From DATKQJ01 sp035534295 (lineage in GTDB: Bacteria; Chloroflexota; Dormibacteria; Dormibacterales; Dormibacteraceae): a DNA stretch of 64,000 nucleotides. The translations under genes and the position numbers were made by a program. The notes under the pieces are model-generated. The model had not been told where the DNA came from. It did not search any database and was given only the letters and a program-made list of their open reading frames with translations. The DNA is taken from assembly GCA_035534295.1 (NCBI GenBank), contig DATLSE010000046.1, positions 54,164 through 118,163 on the forward strand, read 5' to 3'. Each line of letters starts with the position of its first letter. The first letter of the stretch is position 1. Shown in pieces: positions 6,563 to 15,231 of this stretch.

Positions 6563-8833
6563 TCAGCCCTCGAGTCCCAACCTCTCCAAGAGCTCGTCCA
6601 CGTCGGGCAGGTTCATCATCACCTCGCGCGACTTGCTGCCCTGGTATCCCCCGATCACGCGGTGCTCGGCGAGCTGGTCCACGATGCGACCGGCTCGCGA
6701 ATAGCCGACGTTGAACTTTCGCTGGACCAAGGAGACGGACGCCCCGCCCTCGGCCGCGACGGCGCGAGCCGCGCGTGCGAAGAGGGGATCCAGTCGGCGC
6801 TCAGAATCCTCGTCGCCTGTGATCGGTGCGCGATCGTCGAGCACCTCCTCCATGTAGGTCGGATCACCCTGGGCGCGCCAGAAAGCGACGAGGTTCTCGA
6901 CCTCCTGGTCGGAGATGAAGGCTCCCTGAATCCGCGTCGGCTTGCCGGCGTCGACTGGCTGATAGAGCATGTCGCCGCGTCCAAGAAGCTTCTCGGCCCC
7001 CCCGGAGTCGAGAATCACCCGGCTGTCGACCTGAGATCCCACCGCGAAGGCGATGCGGGAGGGAATATTGGCCTTGATCAGACCGGTGATGATGTCGGTC
7101 GACGGCCGCTGGGTGGCGATGATGAGATGAATGCCCACCGCCCGGGCGAGCTGGGCGATCCGGCAGACCAGCTCCTCGATCTCGCCCGCCGCCACCATCA
7201 TCAGATCGGCCAGCTCATCGATCACGATGACCACGTAGGGCATCGCTCGGGCACTGCGATCGCGCGCTCGGTCGTTGTAGGTGGAGATATTTCGCACTCC
7301 CTCGGCCGAGAGCAACTTGTAACGTCGATCCATCTCCGCCACCGCCCAGCGCAGGGCGGCCGCGGCCAGGTGGGCCTCGACGATGACGGGCACGGCGAGA
7401 TGGGGCAATCCGTTGTACGAGTTGAGCTCCACCCGCTTGGGATCGATCATGACCAGGCGCAGCTGCGCTGGAGTGCACTGGAGCAGAAGGCTGCCGATGA
7501 GGGTGTTGATGCAGACGCTCTTGCCCTGTCCGGTGGCACCGGCGATGAGCAGGTGAGGCATTCGCGTCAGGTCGCTCACGATGCCCTGACCGGTGACATC
7601 GTTGCCCAGGGCCAGGGCCAAAGCGTGCGAGCCGGAGCGAAATCCGACCGAGTCGACCACCTCCCGAATGGAAACCAGGCTGGCCGACTTGTTAGGAACT
7701 TCCAGCCCCACCGCGGACTTGCCGGGGATCGGCGCCTCGATCCGCAGCGGGGCTGCCGCCAGGGCCAGGGAGAGGTCGTTTTGAAGTGCAACGATGCGCT
7801 TGACCTGGACGCCGGTACCGGGTTGCAGTTCGTACTGGGTGACGGCAGGTCCCGCGTTCACGCCGACTACCTTGGCCTCGACGCCGAAGGTGACCAGGGT
7901 CGATTCGATCACGCGCACATTGCGCTTGATCTCCTCGTGCATACGCTCCTTGCGTGCCTTGACGCTGTCCAGCAGCGCGACCGTGGGAAGTTTCCAGGCC
8001 ACCTCGGGAACGTCATCCTGGGGCTCGGCCACCACCCTGATCAGCGGCCGTTCTGCCCCGATCGGATTTTGCGGCTCCAGTGCTTTCTCCGCCTCACCGG
8101 CGTCCGCCTCGGACTCCGGCTCCGGCCGCCAGACCGAGGGCGGCAACTCGGAGATCGCCGCCGGCACGGGGTCACCCTGGCCCACGGACTCGCCCCGCGC
8201 GGCCACCGCCACCGCCACCTCGGGGCTGGCGCCTCGAGGTCGGGCCAGACCCTCCAGACGGCGTCTCTCGGCGAACGCGCTGCGCGCCGTGGAGACGGTG
8301 CCCGCCAGCACCGCGCCCGGGCTGAACCGGAAAGCCACGATCAAGCCCATCACCAATGCCAGGGACAGGATCACGACCGCCCCTGGATCACCGCTCAGGC
8401 TCGCCACCGGCCCCAACACACTGCGTCCCACGCTGCCCCCGGCTCGGGCCTGCCCCAGACTTAGCAATCCGAGCAGGGCCAGGGCGGCGATCAGGGCGGC
8501 CACCACCACCGAGCGGCTCAGGCGTGCGCTGTTGGGCCAGACCCAACGCCCGCCGAAAAAAAGCAGTCCTGCTACGGGTAGGGGCCAGCCATAGCCGAAT
8601 CCATGCCAGATCTGGTCTCGCATCCCTTGCAAGAGCGGGCCGCCGCCCCAGATCATCGAGAGCAGACCCAGGGCCCCACTCGCGAGCAAAATCACGGCCA
8701 GCGCCTCGCGCACCTGGGTGGGAGAAAGGTGCGGGCCAGAAGCGCCGCGGCGCGACGAGGGACGCGGCCGCGACGGGGCCCGACGCGCCGCAGGGGCGCT
8801 GGCACGATATGGACGGGCGGTTGTGCGACGCAA
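6563..8833 (-). CDS. ftsK: DNA translocase FtsK/SpoIIIE
   Basis: FtsK is a septum-located double-strand DNA pump that clears chromosome termini at division. The 756-aa product has four N-terminal membrane helices (about 44-62, 83-98, 107-126 and 151-170), a charged linker to about 280, then the motor. The motor carries Walker A GATGQGKS at 432-439 and Walker B VIVIDE ending at 540, followed by IATQRPSTDIITGLIKANIPSR. The C-terminal winged-helix gamma domain (about 690-756) binds polar KOPS/SRS-type DNA sites. The start is TTG at 8833, with GGGAG 11 nt upstream. The linker is short, as in SpoIIIE. A TATAAT lies 35 nt upstream of the start. Confidence 0.96.
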   Translation of the reverse strand: MRRTTARPYRASAPAARRAPSRPRPSSRRGASGPHLSPTQVREALAVILLASGALGLLSMIWGGGPLLQGMRDQIWHGFGYGWPLPVAGLLFFGGRWVWPNSARLSRSVVVAALIAALALLGLLSLGQARAGGSVGRSVLGPVASLSGDPGAVVILSLALVMGLIVAFRFSPGAVLAGTVSTARSAFAERRRLEGLARPRGASPEVAVAVAARGESVGQGDPVPAAISELPPSVWRPEPESEADAGEAEKALEPQNPIGAERPLIRVVAEPQDDVPEVAWKLPTVALLDSVKARKERMHEEIKRNVRVIESTLVTFGVEAKVVGVNAGPAVTQYELQPGTGVQVKRIVALQNDLSLALAAAPLRIEAPIPGKSAVGLEVPNKSASLVSIREVVDSVGFRSGSHALALALGNDVTGQGIVSDLTRMPHLLIAGATGQGKSVCINTLIGSLLLQCTPAQLRLVMIDPKRVELNSYNGLPHLAVPVIVEAHLAAAALRWAVAEMDRRYKLLSAEGVRNISTYNDRARDRSARAMPYVVIVIDELADLMMVAAGEIEELVCRIAQLARAVGIHLIIATQRPSTDIITGLIKANIPSRIAFAVGSQVDSRVILDSGGAEKLLGRGDMLYQPVDAGKPTRIQGAFISDQEVENLVAFWRAQGDPTYMEEVLDDRAPITGDEDSERRLDPLFARAARAVAAEGGASVSLVQRKFNVGYSRAGRIVDQLAEHRVIGGYQGSKSREVMMNLPDVDELLERLGLEG

Positions 8834-8868
8834 TGCTGTGACGGCTCCCGGTGGTGGTGCCTGGCCGG

Positions 8869-8875
8869 ATTATAT
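8869..8875. promoter_or_regulatory. Shared AT-rich core of the divergent ftsK / zinc-ribbon promoter
   Basis: In a 51-nt, otherwise GC-rich gap, ATTATAT reads as a perfect -10 hexamer TATAAT on the minus strand (8874-8869), 35 nt before the ftsK start. It also reads as TTATAT on the plus strand (8870-8875), nine bases before the ATG of the zinc-ribbon gene. No clear -35 element was found on either strand. Promoter activity is inferred from position and composition. Confidence 0.5.
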
Positions 8876-8884
8876 GCTCCATAC

Positions 8885-9190
8885 ATGGCCATGGATCCGT
8901 TCGCGCTGGCGGAGGGACGTTACCGCTTCCTGCTCGAGGAGCGAAATCAGGGCCGCCTGGACGCCCGAGAGTTCCGGGCCGAGGTGCGCCGGCTCCGGGT
9001 CGAGGACGGGGAGCAACGCGATTGGATCATCGGGCCGGGAAATGGCGTCTGGTACCGACGCGAGCGTGACCGATGGATGGAGATGGAGCCGCCCCGGCGT
9101 CTGGTCTGCACCCAATGTGGCCACCACAACCTGACCCGCCACTCTTTCTGCGTGGAGTGCGGACATCGGCTCGACCGCACTCATGTCTAG
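8885..9190 (+). CDS. Small zinc-ribbon protein of unknown function
   Basis: This protein of 101 aa is one of only four plus-strand genes. The N-terminal half is a charged helical region resembling short SHOCT-like segments (ALAEGRYRFLLEERNQGRLD, then FRAEVRRLRVEDGE). The middle has a tryptophan-rich patch (WIIGPGNGVWYRRERDRW). The C-terminus is a zinc ribbon of two CxxC knuckles (CTQC and CVEC). The first ATG at 8885 is chosen; another lies at 8891. There is no ribosome site, and a TATA hexamer ends nine bases upstream, so the mRNA is probably leaderless. It converges on another zinc-ribbon gene at 9298. Function is not known. Confidence 0.75.
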   Translation: MAMDPFALAEGRYRFLLEERNQGRLDAREFRAEVRRLRVEDGEQRDWIIGPGNGVWYRRERDRWMEMEPPRRLVCTQCGHHNLTRHSFCVECGHRLDRTHV

Positions 9191-9297
9191 TCCAACGCCC
9201 GCTACACGGCTGCCGGGCGCGCCTGGCTCGCATCGACGCTCATCCCGCCGTCCGGCTTCGCCGCCGCGCTGAGCCAGTCGGGGTTCACGGGTCGCCC

Positions 9298-10182
9298 CTA
9301 GCTGAAGCGCACCGAGTCGATCAGCGAGGCGACGGTCTGGGTACCTCCGTGACTCCATTCCGAAGCCGGGATTAGGGCCTCGATTCGAAAGAGCGGGGCA
9401 TGGCCGGGGGCCGGGGCGCTGATCAGCGTCTCCTCAAAAAAGTCGACGCTGCTCGAAGTGGTGAAGCGCAGGACCACCTGGGCGGCCCTGCGCCCGCCCA
9501 CCTTCAGCGTGTGCACGGGGGTGACGACGTCGACCACCAGGCCGGGAGGAGGGCTCGAGGCGAGGGGGGCGACCTGGGCGGTGAGCACTGTGGCCGGATC
9601 TTGACTCGTGACCACATGGGGGTCGGGCAAAGGCCGTCCCAGGCTCACCACCGCAGCGCTGGGATGGTCCAGGACCAGATCGCCCCCGAGCGCGGCTGCC
9701 GGATTGAGGTCGGCTCCATTTTCAGCCGCGAAGACAAACGGAACCGCGACCTGGGGCGGAATGGCGCGAGAGAAGTCGACCGGCTCGGCCCATTGCGCCG
9801 GCAACGAGTACTCAAAGCCAAGCAAAGGCGCCTGATAGAGCACGCCCGCGGGTGAGGACGCAGAGGGCGTGAGGGTTGGTCCGCGTCCGCGCAGGAGCTG
9901 CGCCGCCAGTCCGGTGCTCCAGGCGCCATAGCCGAGACCGACCAGGAGCGGAACTAAGGCGGCGATCAGCCAGAGCCGCCAGGCGCCAGCGCGGCGGCGG
10001 GCGCGAATGAGCTCAAATCCGCAGAATCCGCAATGGCGATCAAAGGGGCCGGCCACCCCACGGCACGCGCCGCACTGGCGCAGCGGAAGGGCGCACTGGA
10101 TGCAATGGTCGGGAATCGTCGCGGGCGCATCACAGCGCGGACACAGCGTGGGCGCGGTCAGCGCCATCGGGGGCAGCTTCAC
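9298..10182 (-). CDS. Double zinc-ribbon membrane-anchored protein of unknown function
   Basis: The 294-aa product begins with four CxxC knuckles (C14/C17, C27/C30, C37/C40 and C51/C54), the pattern of a double zinc ribbon. These are followed by a basic stretch and one membrane helix at about 68-88. The remaining 200 residues should lie outside the membrane; they carry a Ser/Pro-rich linker and a beta-rich domain with FEYSLPAQWAEPVDFSR, recalling PsbP/Mog1-like or lipoprotein-type domains. The GTG at 10182 is used; an ATG at 10167 is possible. It starts seven bases after the RNase J stop, so it is the last gene of that transcript. The product is not recognised. Confidence 0.75.
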   Translation of the reverse strand: MKLPPMALTAPTLCPRCDAPATIPDHCIQCALPLRQCGACRGVAGPFDRHCGFCGFELIRARRRAGAWRLWLIAALVPLLVGLGYGAWSTGLAAQLLRGRGPTLTPSASSPAGVLYQAPLLGFEYSLPAQWAEPVDFSRAIPPQVAVPFVFAAENGADLNPAAALGGDLVLDHPSAAVVSLGRPLPDPHVVTSQDPATVLTAQVAPLASSPPPGLVVDVVTPVHTLKVGGRRAAQVVLRFTTSSSVDFFEETLISAPAPGHAPLFRIEALIPASEWSHGGTQTVASLIDSVRFS

Positions 10183-10189
10183 GCCCGGG

Positions 10190-11836
10190 CTACAGCTCGC
10201 TCACCACCGGGACGACCATGGGCCGGCGGTGGGTCTTGTTCCAGACCAGACGCGACACCGACTGGTGCAGGGCCTGCTGCACCAGTGTCAACTCGGGATG
10301 TTTTCCGCAGCTGCGCACGGCGGCCACTGCGGCGGCCGAGATCTGGCCCATCAGCTCGCTGGACATCTGGGGGTCGATCAGGCCGCGCGAGACCACGTCG
10401 GGCCCCTGGCGCACGCCTCCACGTTCTCGATCAACCCCCACTGTGACCACCACCACCCCGTCCTCGGCCATGTGCCGGCGGTCGCGCAGGACCACCTGCT
10501 CGACGTCGCCGATACCCAGGCCGTCGACGAACACGAGCCCGCTGGCGTTCTCGGAGGTGACGCGCATGCCGTCTGCGGTCACCTCGACCACCGACCCATC
10601 ACTGACGATGAGCACCCGGCTGGGATCGATACCCGCCTCTCGGGCGAGCTGGGCATGGTGGTGGAGCTGGCGATATTCGCCATGAACCGGGATGAAGTTG
10701 AGTGGGTGCAGAGCGGAAAGCATCTCGCGGAGCTCGTCGCGATAAGCGTGTCCGGAGACGTGCACGTTACCCCTCTCGGAGTAGTAGACGCGCTCGGCTC
10801 CGTTGCGATAGAGGTTGTTGATCGTGCGGTGCACGGTGCGCTCATTGCCGGGTATGGGGCGCGCTGAGATCACGACCCAGTCCGAGGCGGCGACGTTGAG
10901 GAGGTTATGGCGCTGGCCGGCGAATCGGGCCAGGGCGGACATCGGTTCCCCCTGGCTGCCGGCGGTGATCAGGACTAGGCGTGGCTCTTGAGCCGCGGCC
11001 TCGAGCTTGACCATGATGCCGGGGGGAACGTCGAGGTAGCCCAGCTCCCCGGCCACGCGAAACGAATTCTGCATGCTTCTACCCGCCACCGCCACCCGGC
11101 GCTGGTGGCGCGCGGCCAGTCCCACCACGCGCTGCAGGCGATGGATGTTGGAGGCGAAGGTGGCGACCACGATGCGCCCCGGGGCGCTCTTGAAGATCTC
11201 CTCAAAGGGTTCGGCCAGTTCGCGTTCCGAGCCGCTGTGGCCTTCGCGCTCGGAGTTGGTCGAGTCGGCCAGGAGCAGCATCACCCCCTCCCGCCCGATC
11301 TCGCGGATGCGCTCCATGTCGGTGCCGCGGCCATATGGCGGATCACTCTCGATTTTGAAGTCGCTGGTGTAGAAGACGCGGCCGATCGGGGTCTCGATGG
11401 AGAGCGCGACGGCATCGGGAATGCTGTGACTGACGGCGACCGGCTCCACCCGGAAGGGGCCGAGCTGGACCCGATCGCCTGGCGCCACCTCGCGTAGATC
11501 AGCCTCCTGGAGGACTCGATGCTCGGCCAGCTTGCCCCGGACCAGACCCAGGGTGAGGCGGGTGCCGTACACGGGAACGGCGAGACGCCGGATCAGGAAG
11601 GGAAGCGCTCCGATGTGATCCTCGTGGCCGTGAGAAAGGAATACTCCCACGATCCGGCGCCGGCGCTGCATGAGCCAGCTCACGTCGGGGATCACGAGGT
11701 CGACCCCCGGCATCTCCTCGGTCGGAAACATGAGCCCGCAATCGATGACCAGGACCTGGTCGTCCCACTCCAGGGCCCACATGTTGAGGCCGACCTCGCC
11801 CAGCCCGCCCAGGGGTACGTAGCGCAGTATCGACAT
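10190..11836 (-). CDS. rnj: Ribonuclease J
   Basis: RNase J is a 5'-3' exoribonuclease and endoribonuclease of the metallo-beta-lactamase/beta-CASP family that acts in mRNA decay and rRNA maturation. The 548-aa product has the zinc motif SHGHEDHIGALP, the beta-CASP motifs (LADSTNSEREGHSGSE, then ITAGSQGEPMSALARFA), a conserved SGHAYRDEL, and FIPVHGEYRQL. The start is ATG at 11836, in a TGATG overlap with the glycosylase gene upstream. A longer frame to 12217 lies antisense-like within that gene and is not coding. Together with RNase Y and PNPase, it gives this organism a Gram-positive-style RNA decay set within 10 kb. Confidence 0.96.
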   Translation of the reverse strand: MSILRYVPLGGLGEVGLNMWALEWDDQVLVIDCGLMFPTEEMPGVDLVIPDVSWLMQRRRRIVGVFLSHGHEDHIGALPFLIRRLAVPVYGTRLTLGLVRGKLAEHRVLQEADLREVAPGDRVQLGPFRVEPVAVSHSIPDAVALSIETPIGRVFYTSDFKIESDPPYGRGTDMERIREIGREGVMLLLADSTNSEREGHSGSERELAEPFEEIFKSAPGRIVVATFASNIHRLQRVVGLAARHQRRVAVAGRSMQNSFRVAGELGYLDVPPGIMVKLEAAAQEPRLVLITAGSQGEPMSALARFAGQRHNLLNVAASDWVVISARPIPGNERTVHRTINNLYRNGAERVYYSERGNVHVSGHAYRDELREMLSALHPLNFIPVHGEYRQLHHHAQLAREAGIDPSRVLIVSDGSVVEVTADGMRVTSENASGLVFVDGLGIGDVEQVVLRDRRHMAEDGVVVVTVGVDRERGGVRQGPDVVSRGLIDPQMSSELMGQISAAAVAAVRSCGKHPELTLVQQALHQSVSRLVWNKTHRRPMVVPVVSEL

Positions 11837-12438
11837 CAGATGAGCGGCAGCTGAACAGGGCCCGGGGGCAGCGTCCGATCTCCGCCGGGGGCGTTGGAAG
11901 AACCAGCGGCCGGTTGCCGAAGGGCGTCGAGATGGGCGCGGACGCGCTGGAAGTCCTGCTCCAGGTCCCTCAGCAGAGATCCATTGTGGAGCGCGGCGGC
12001 GGGATGGTAGCAGGGCATGAATGCGACTCCGGAGCGCTCGAAGATGCGCCCGTGCACGGCCGAGATGCTGCCCACGCCGGGCAGCATGCGCTCCAGAGCG
12101 TGGCGGCCGAGGATGATTACCGCCCGGGGCCGGATGAGCCGGAACTGTTCCCGCAGATAGGGCAGGCAGGCTTGAGCCTCCTCGGGCAGCGGGTCGCGAT
12201 TGCCCGGCGGTCGGCACTTCAGGACGTTGGTGATGTACACCTCCGGGCGCGACAGCTGAATCCCCTCGAGGAGCCGGTCCAGGACCTTGCCGGCCGCGCC
12301 CACGAAGGGCAGCCCGACCCGGTCCTCGCTCGCCCCCGGAGCCTCGCCCACGATCATGATCTGGGCCTCCGGCGGTCCGCTTCCAGGCACGGCCGAGGTG
12401 CGCGTGGAGCCCAACTGGCAGCGGGTGCAGCCTCGCAC
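11836..12438 (-). CDS. udg: Family 4 uracil-DNA glycosylase (Fe-S type)
   Basis: This enzyme removes uracil from DNA in base-excision repair. The 200-aa product has the four cluster-binding cysteines of family 4: the N-terminal CTRC pair, then KCRPPGNRDP and ACLPYL. It also has the catalytic motif GEAPGASEDRVGLPFVGAAG and the C-terminal motif CYHPAAALHN. The first in-frame canonical start after the stop at 12504 is GTG at 12438. Because the residues before it (LEALAAQ) also resemble the family, a CTG at 12450 is an alternative. The C-terminal 30 residues are Pro/Gly-rich. It lies between dapA and rnj and probably shares their transcript. Confidence 0.92.
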   Translation of the reverse strand: MRGCTRCQLGSTRTSAVPGSGPPEAQIMIVGEAPGASEDRVGLPFVGAAGKVLDRLLEGIQLSRPEVYITNVLKCRPPGNRDPLPEEAQACLPYLREQFRLIRPRAVIILGRHALERMLPGVGSISAVHGRIFERSGVAFMPCYHPAAALHNGSLLRDLEQDFQRVRAHLDALRQPAAGSSNAPGGDRTLPPGPVQLPLI

Positions 12439-12475
12439 CTGAGCCGCCAGGGCCTCGAGCTGGGTGCCGACCTGA

Positions 12476-13384
12476 TTATCCGAGCGGGGCTCCGATGCTG
12501 ATCAGATCGCCCGCCGCCTGGAGCTCGGCCATGACACCGTCGAGCGCGTCGGGGGGCATGTCCAAGAGGGGAAGGCGGAGTCCGCCCAGGTCCGGTCCCA
12601 GACGGTTCAGCACCGACTTGACCGGGATCGGGCTGGTGGATGCGGTCATGAGCGCGCGCATCAGGGGTAGAAGCCGGCCGTGGATCAGGGCGGCGGCTGG
12701 AGCATCACCACCCAGGTGGGCCTGGATCATGCGCGCCATGGCCGCGCCCGCCAGATGGGAGATGACGCAGATGACGCCGTCGCCGCCGACGCTGAGCAGG
12801 GGCAGGGTCATCCCGTCGTCTCCCGACCAAACCCAGAAGTCGGGCGGACGCCGCGCGCAGATGAGCGCGATCTGGGTCAGATCTCCGCTCGCCTCTTTGA
12901 CCCCGATCACGCCCGGGAGCTCGGCCGCGCGCAGGGTGGTCTCGGCCGTCATGTTGACCGCGGTCCGGCCCTGAATGTTGTACATGATGGTCGGGCCGGC
13001 CTTGGAGATGGCCTCAAAGTGGCGCAGGATGCCTTCCTGCGGGGGCCGGTTGTAGTACGGAACCACCGCCAGCAGCGCGTCCGCGCCCGCGCTCATGGCG
13101 CGCTCGGAAAGGTGCACCGAGTGCCGGGTGTCGTTGCCGCCGGTGCCCGCGACCACGGTGGCGTCGGGCAGAGCCTCGCGCACCGCGCGGAGCAGCTCCA
13201 GCTTCTCCTGGTCGCTAAGGGTGGGAGACTCGCCCGTGGTCCCCGCCACCACCACGCCCTCCGACCCGTCGTCGACCAGCCGCCGGGCGAGGCGCTGGGC
13301 GGCGTCGAGATTGACCTCGCCGGTGGGTCCAAATGGGGTGACCATGGCGGTGAGAAGTCGGCCCAGGGGCGGAGCGGCGGTCAC
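12476..13384 (-). CDS. dapA: 4-hydroxy-tetrahydrodipicolinate synthase
   Basis: DapA condenses pyruvate with aspartate-4-semialdehyde in lysine and diaminopimelate synthesis. The 302-aa product shows the Schiff-base lysine in GVKEASGD, the catalytic tyrosine region VPYYNRPPQEG, and the substrate motif GTTGESPTL. The length is typical. The GTG start overlaps the asd stop as GTGA. With asd and dapB it forms a compact diaminopimelate cluster, which supplies peptidoglycan precursors. Confidence 0.96.
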   Translation of the reverse strand: MTAAPPLGRLLTAMVTPFGPTGEVNLDAAQRLARRLVDDGSEGVVVAGTTGESPTLSDQEKLELLRAVREALPDATVVAGTGGNDTRHSVHLSERAMSAGADALLAVVPYYNRPPQEGILRHFEAISKAGPTIMYNIQGRTAVNMTAETTLRAAELPGVIGVKEASGDLTQIALICARRPPDFWVWSGDDGMTLPLLSVGGDGVICVISHLAGAAMARMIQAHLGGDAPAAALIHGRLLPLMRALMTASTSPIPVKSVLNRLGPDLGGLRLPLLDMPPDALDGVMAELQAAGDLISIGAPLG

Positions 13385-14406
13385 AGCACCCCCAGCCTGA
13401 TGGCTTCCTCGGCGATCTGGACCGCATTCAATGCAGCGCCCTTGCGCAGGTTGTCGGAGACGAGCCAGAAGGCGATCCCGCCCGGGTTTGAGAGGTCGTC
13501 GCGGATCCGGCCGACGAAGACCTCATCGCGTCCGGCCACGTTCTGGGGCGTGGGGTAAACCTGCGCTCGGGGGTCGTCCAGCACGACCACTCCGGGTGCC
13601 GCCTCCCACTCCCTGCGCGCTTCGGCAGCGCCCAGAGGAGAGGCCGTCTCGAGGAACACCGCCTCCCCGTGGGCGATGGGCACGGGGACGCGGACGCAGG
13701 TGGCGACCACGCGGAGGTCGGCCTGGTGAAGGATCTTGCGCGTCTCCAAGACCAGCTTCATCTCCTCCTCGTTGTATCCCCCCTCCTCCATCGGCCAGCC
13801 TCCCGGGACCACGTTGTGGGCGAGCTGGTGCGGGTAGGCGTGCACGGCGGGATGGTCGCCGGCGGCCAGGGCTCGGGTCTGCTCCGCCAGCTCCTCGACC
13901 AGCGCCGCGCCGGCTCCGGACGCCGCCTGGTAGGTCGCCACCACCACCCGCTCCAGACCCGCCCGGCGCTGCAGCGGGTGCAGCGCCACGCTGAGCGGAA
14001 TGGCGCAGCAGTTGGGGTTGGCGATGATGCCCTGATGGGTTGGTATGTCCTCGGGGTTGACCTCGGGTACAACCAGGGGGACGCCGGGATCGAGCCGAAA
14101 TGCGGAGCTGTTGTCCACGACCAGGGCGCCAGCGGCGGCGGCGACGGGGGCGAAGGTGCGCGAGATTTCAGCTCCGGCGCTGAACAGGGCCAGATCAATC
14201 CCGTCAAACGAGCTCTGGTCCAGCTCCCGGACCTCGAGCTGGGAGCCCTCGAACTCCACCGCCCGCCCGGCCGACCTGCCCGAGGCCAGGGCGGAGAGTT
14301 GAGCGATGGGAAATCGGCGCTGGGCCAGGACCCGAAAGAACTCGCTTCCGACCACACCCGTGGCCCCGACCACCGCGACGTTGAAACGCCGGCCACTGAC
14401 AGCCAT
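13381..14406 (-). CDS. asd: Aspartate-semialdehyde dehydrogenase
   Basis: Asd reduces aspartyl-phosphate to aspartate-4-semialdehyde with NADPH. The 341-aa product has the Rossmann motif VGATGVVGSEFFRVL near the N-terminus, the active-site cysteine in ANPNCCAIPL, QAASGAGAALVEEL, and the C-terminal GGIAFWLVSDNLRKGAALNAVQIAE. The start is the ATG at 14406, 29 nt after the dapB stop. Its own stop overlaps the dapA start, which suggests translational coupling of consecutive pathway steps. Confidence 0.96.
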   Translation of the reverse strand: MAVSGRRFNVAVVGATGVVGSEFFRVLAQRRFPIAQLSALASGRSAGRAVEFEGSQLEVRELDQSSFDGIDLALFSAGAEISRTFAPVAAAAGALVVDNSSAFRLDPGVPLVVPEVNPEDIPTHQGIIANPNCCAIPLSVALHPLQRRAGLERVVVATYQAASGAGAALVEELAEQTRALAAGDHPAVHAYPHQLAHNVVPGGWPMEEGGYNEEEMKLVLETRKILHQADLRVVATCVRVPVPIAHGEAVFLETASPLGAAEARREWEAAPGVVVLDDPRAQVYPTPQNVAGRDEVFVGRIRDDLSNPGGIAFWLVSDNLRKGAALNAVQIAEEAIRLGVL

Positions 14407-14435
14407 GGCCGGAGTTTACCGCTGCGCCGGGGGCC

Positions 14436-15170
14436 TTATCTAAGATCCAGCAGCGTCTCCAGGCCGCGATGGAAGCGGGGATCCAAGACCAGGCTGCGCA
14501 GCGCCAGCAGGACGCCGGGGAGATAGGCCTCGCGACTGGTGGTGCGGTGGGTCAGGGCCAGGGTCTGCCCGGGCAGCCCAAAGATCACCTCCTGATCCGC
14601 GATGACCCCGGGCAGGCGCAGCGAGTGTAGCCCCACCCCTGAGTGCTCCCCGCCCCGGCTGCCGCTGACGAGCTCCCGAAGCGCGGGCGGGTGGTCGAAG
14701 GTGCGCTGACGTGCGATCAGACGGGCGGTGGCCAGCGCGGTGGCCGAGGGGGCGTCGACCTTGGCCGTCTGGTGGGTTTCGATCACCTCCACCGCCTCGA
14801 AAAACGGTGCGGCGCGCTCCGCCAGCCACATCATCACCACCGCACCGAGCGCGAAGTTGGGAGCCACGATGCCCCCGCACCCGGCCCTCCCGCAGGCCTC
14901 CCCCAGGGTGTCCACGTCGGCCTCACTCAGCCCCGAGGTGCCCACGATCGGAATCACGCCCTGAGCCGCCGCCTGCAGCGCGTGGCCCAGGGCAGCCTCA
15001 GGCCGCGTGAAATCGATCAGCGCGGCGGGACGCTCGCGCGCCAAGAACGCGGCCAGGTCGTCCTCGCGGCCGACCCCGCCGACGTAGACGAGATCGGGCT
15101 CGGCTGCAAGGCCGGGAGCCAACGCGCTCCCCACCCGACCCCGATGGCCGGCCAGAGCGACCCGGATCAA
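14436..15170 (-). CDS. dapB: 4-hydroxy-tetrahydrodipicolinate reductase
   Basis: DapB reduces the DapA product with NAD(P)H. The product has the nucleotide motif LAGHRGRVGSAL, FTRPEAALGH, GTSGLS, and the C-terminal EVIFGLPGQTLALTHRT. The catalytic loop reads ETHQTAKVDAPSATA. Most relatives have two adjacent histidines and PSGTA here, so the second His is Gln and the Gly is Ala, while the first His and the Lys are kept. No ATG fits. TTG at 15170 gives 244 aa, the usual length, although its ribosome site is poor. The frame is open to 15299 through the pnp 3' end, with GTG at 15257 as an alternative start. Confidence 0.9.
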   Translation of the reverse strand: MIRVALAGHRGRVGSALAPGLAAEPDLVYVGGVGREDDLAAFLARERPAALIDFTRPEAALGHALQAAAQGVIPIVGTSGLSEADVDTLGEACGRAGCGGIVAPNFALGAVVMMWLAERAAPFFEAVEVIETHQTAKVDAPSATALATARLIARQRTFDHPPALRELVSGSRGGEHSGVGLHSLRLPGVIADQEVIFGLPGQTLALTHRTTSREAYLPGVLLALRSLVLDPRFHRGLETLLDLR

Positions 15171-15231
15171 GGCCGCTGGAGCGGCCCCGATCCGATCTTG
15201 AGCGGAATCTGACTCCGACCCCGGTCGGAGG

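Noticed and set aside
5846..8464. Long plus-strand open frame of 872 codons
   Set aside because: It lies antisense to pgsA-cinA and ftsK, which have clear family motifs. The translation is low-complexity and rich in His, Gly, Arg and Asp, a known effect of high GC content.
11837..12217. N-terminal extension of the RNase J frame
   Set aside because: The extension lies within the uracil-DNA glycosylase gene in another frame and is Pro/Arg-rich. The ATG at 11836 gives the standard RNase J start.
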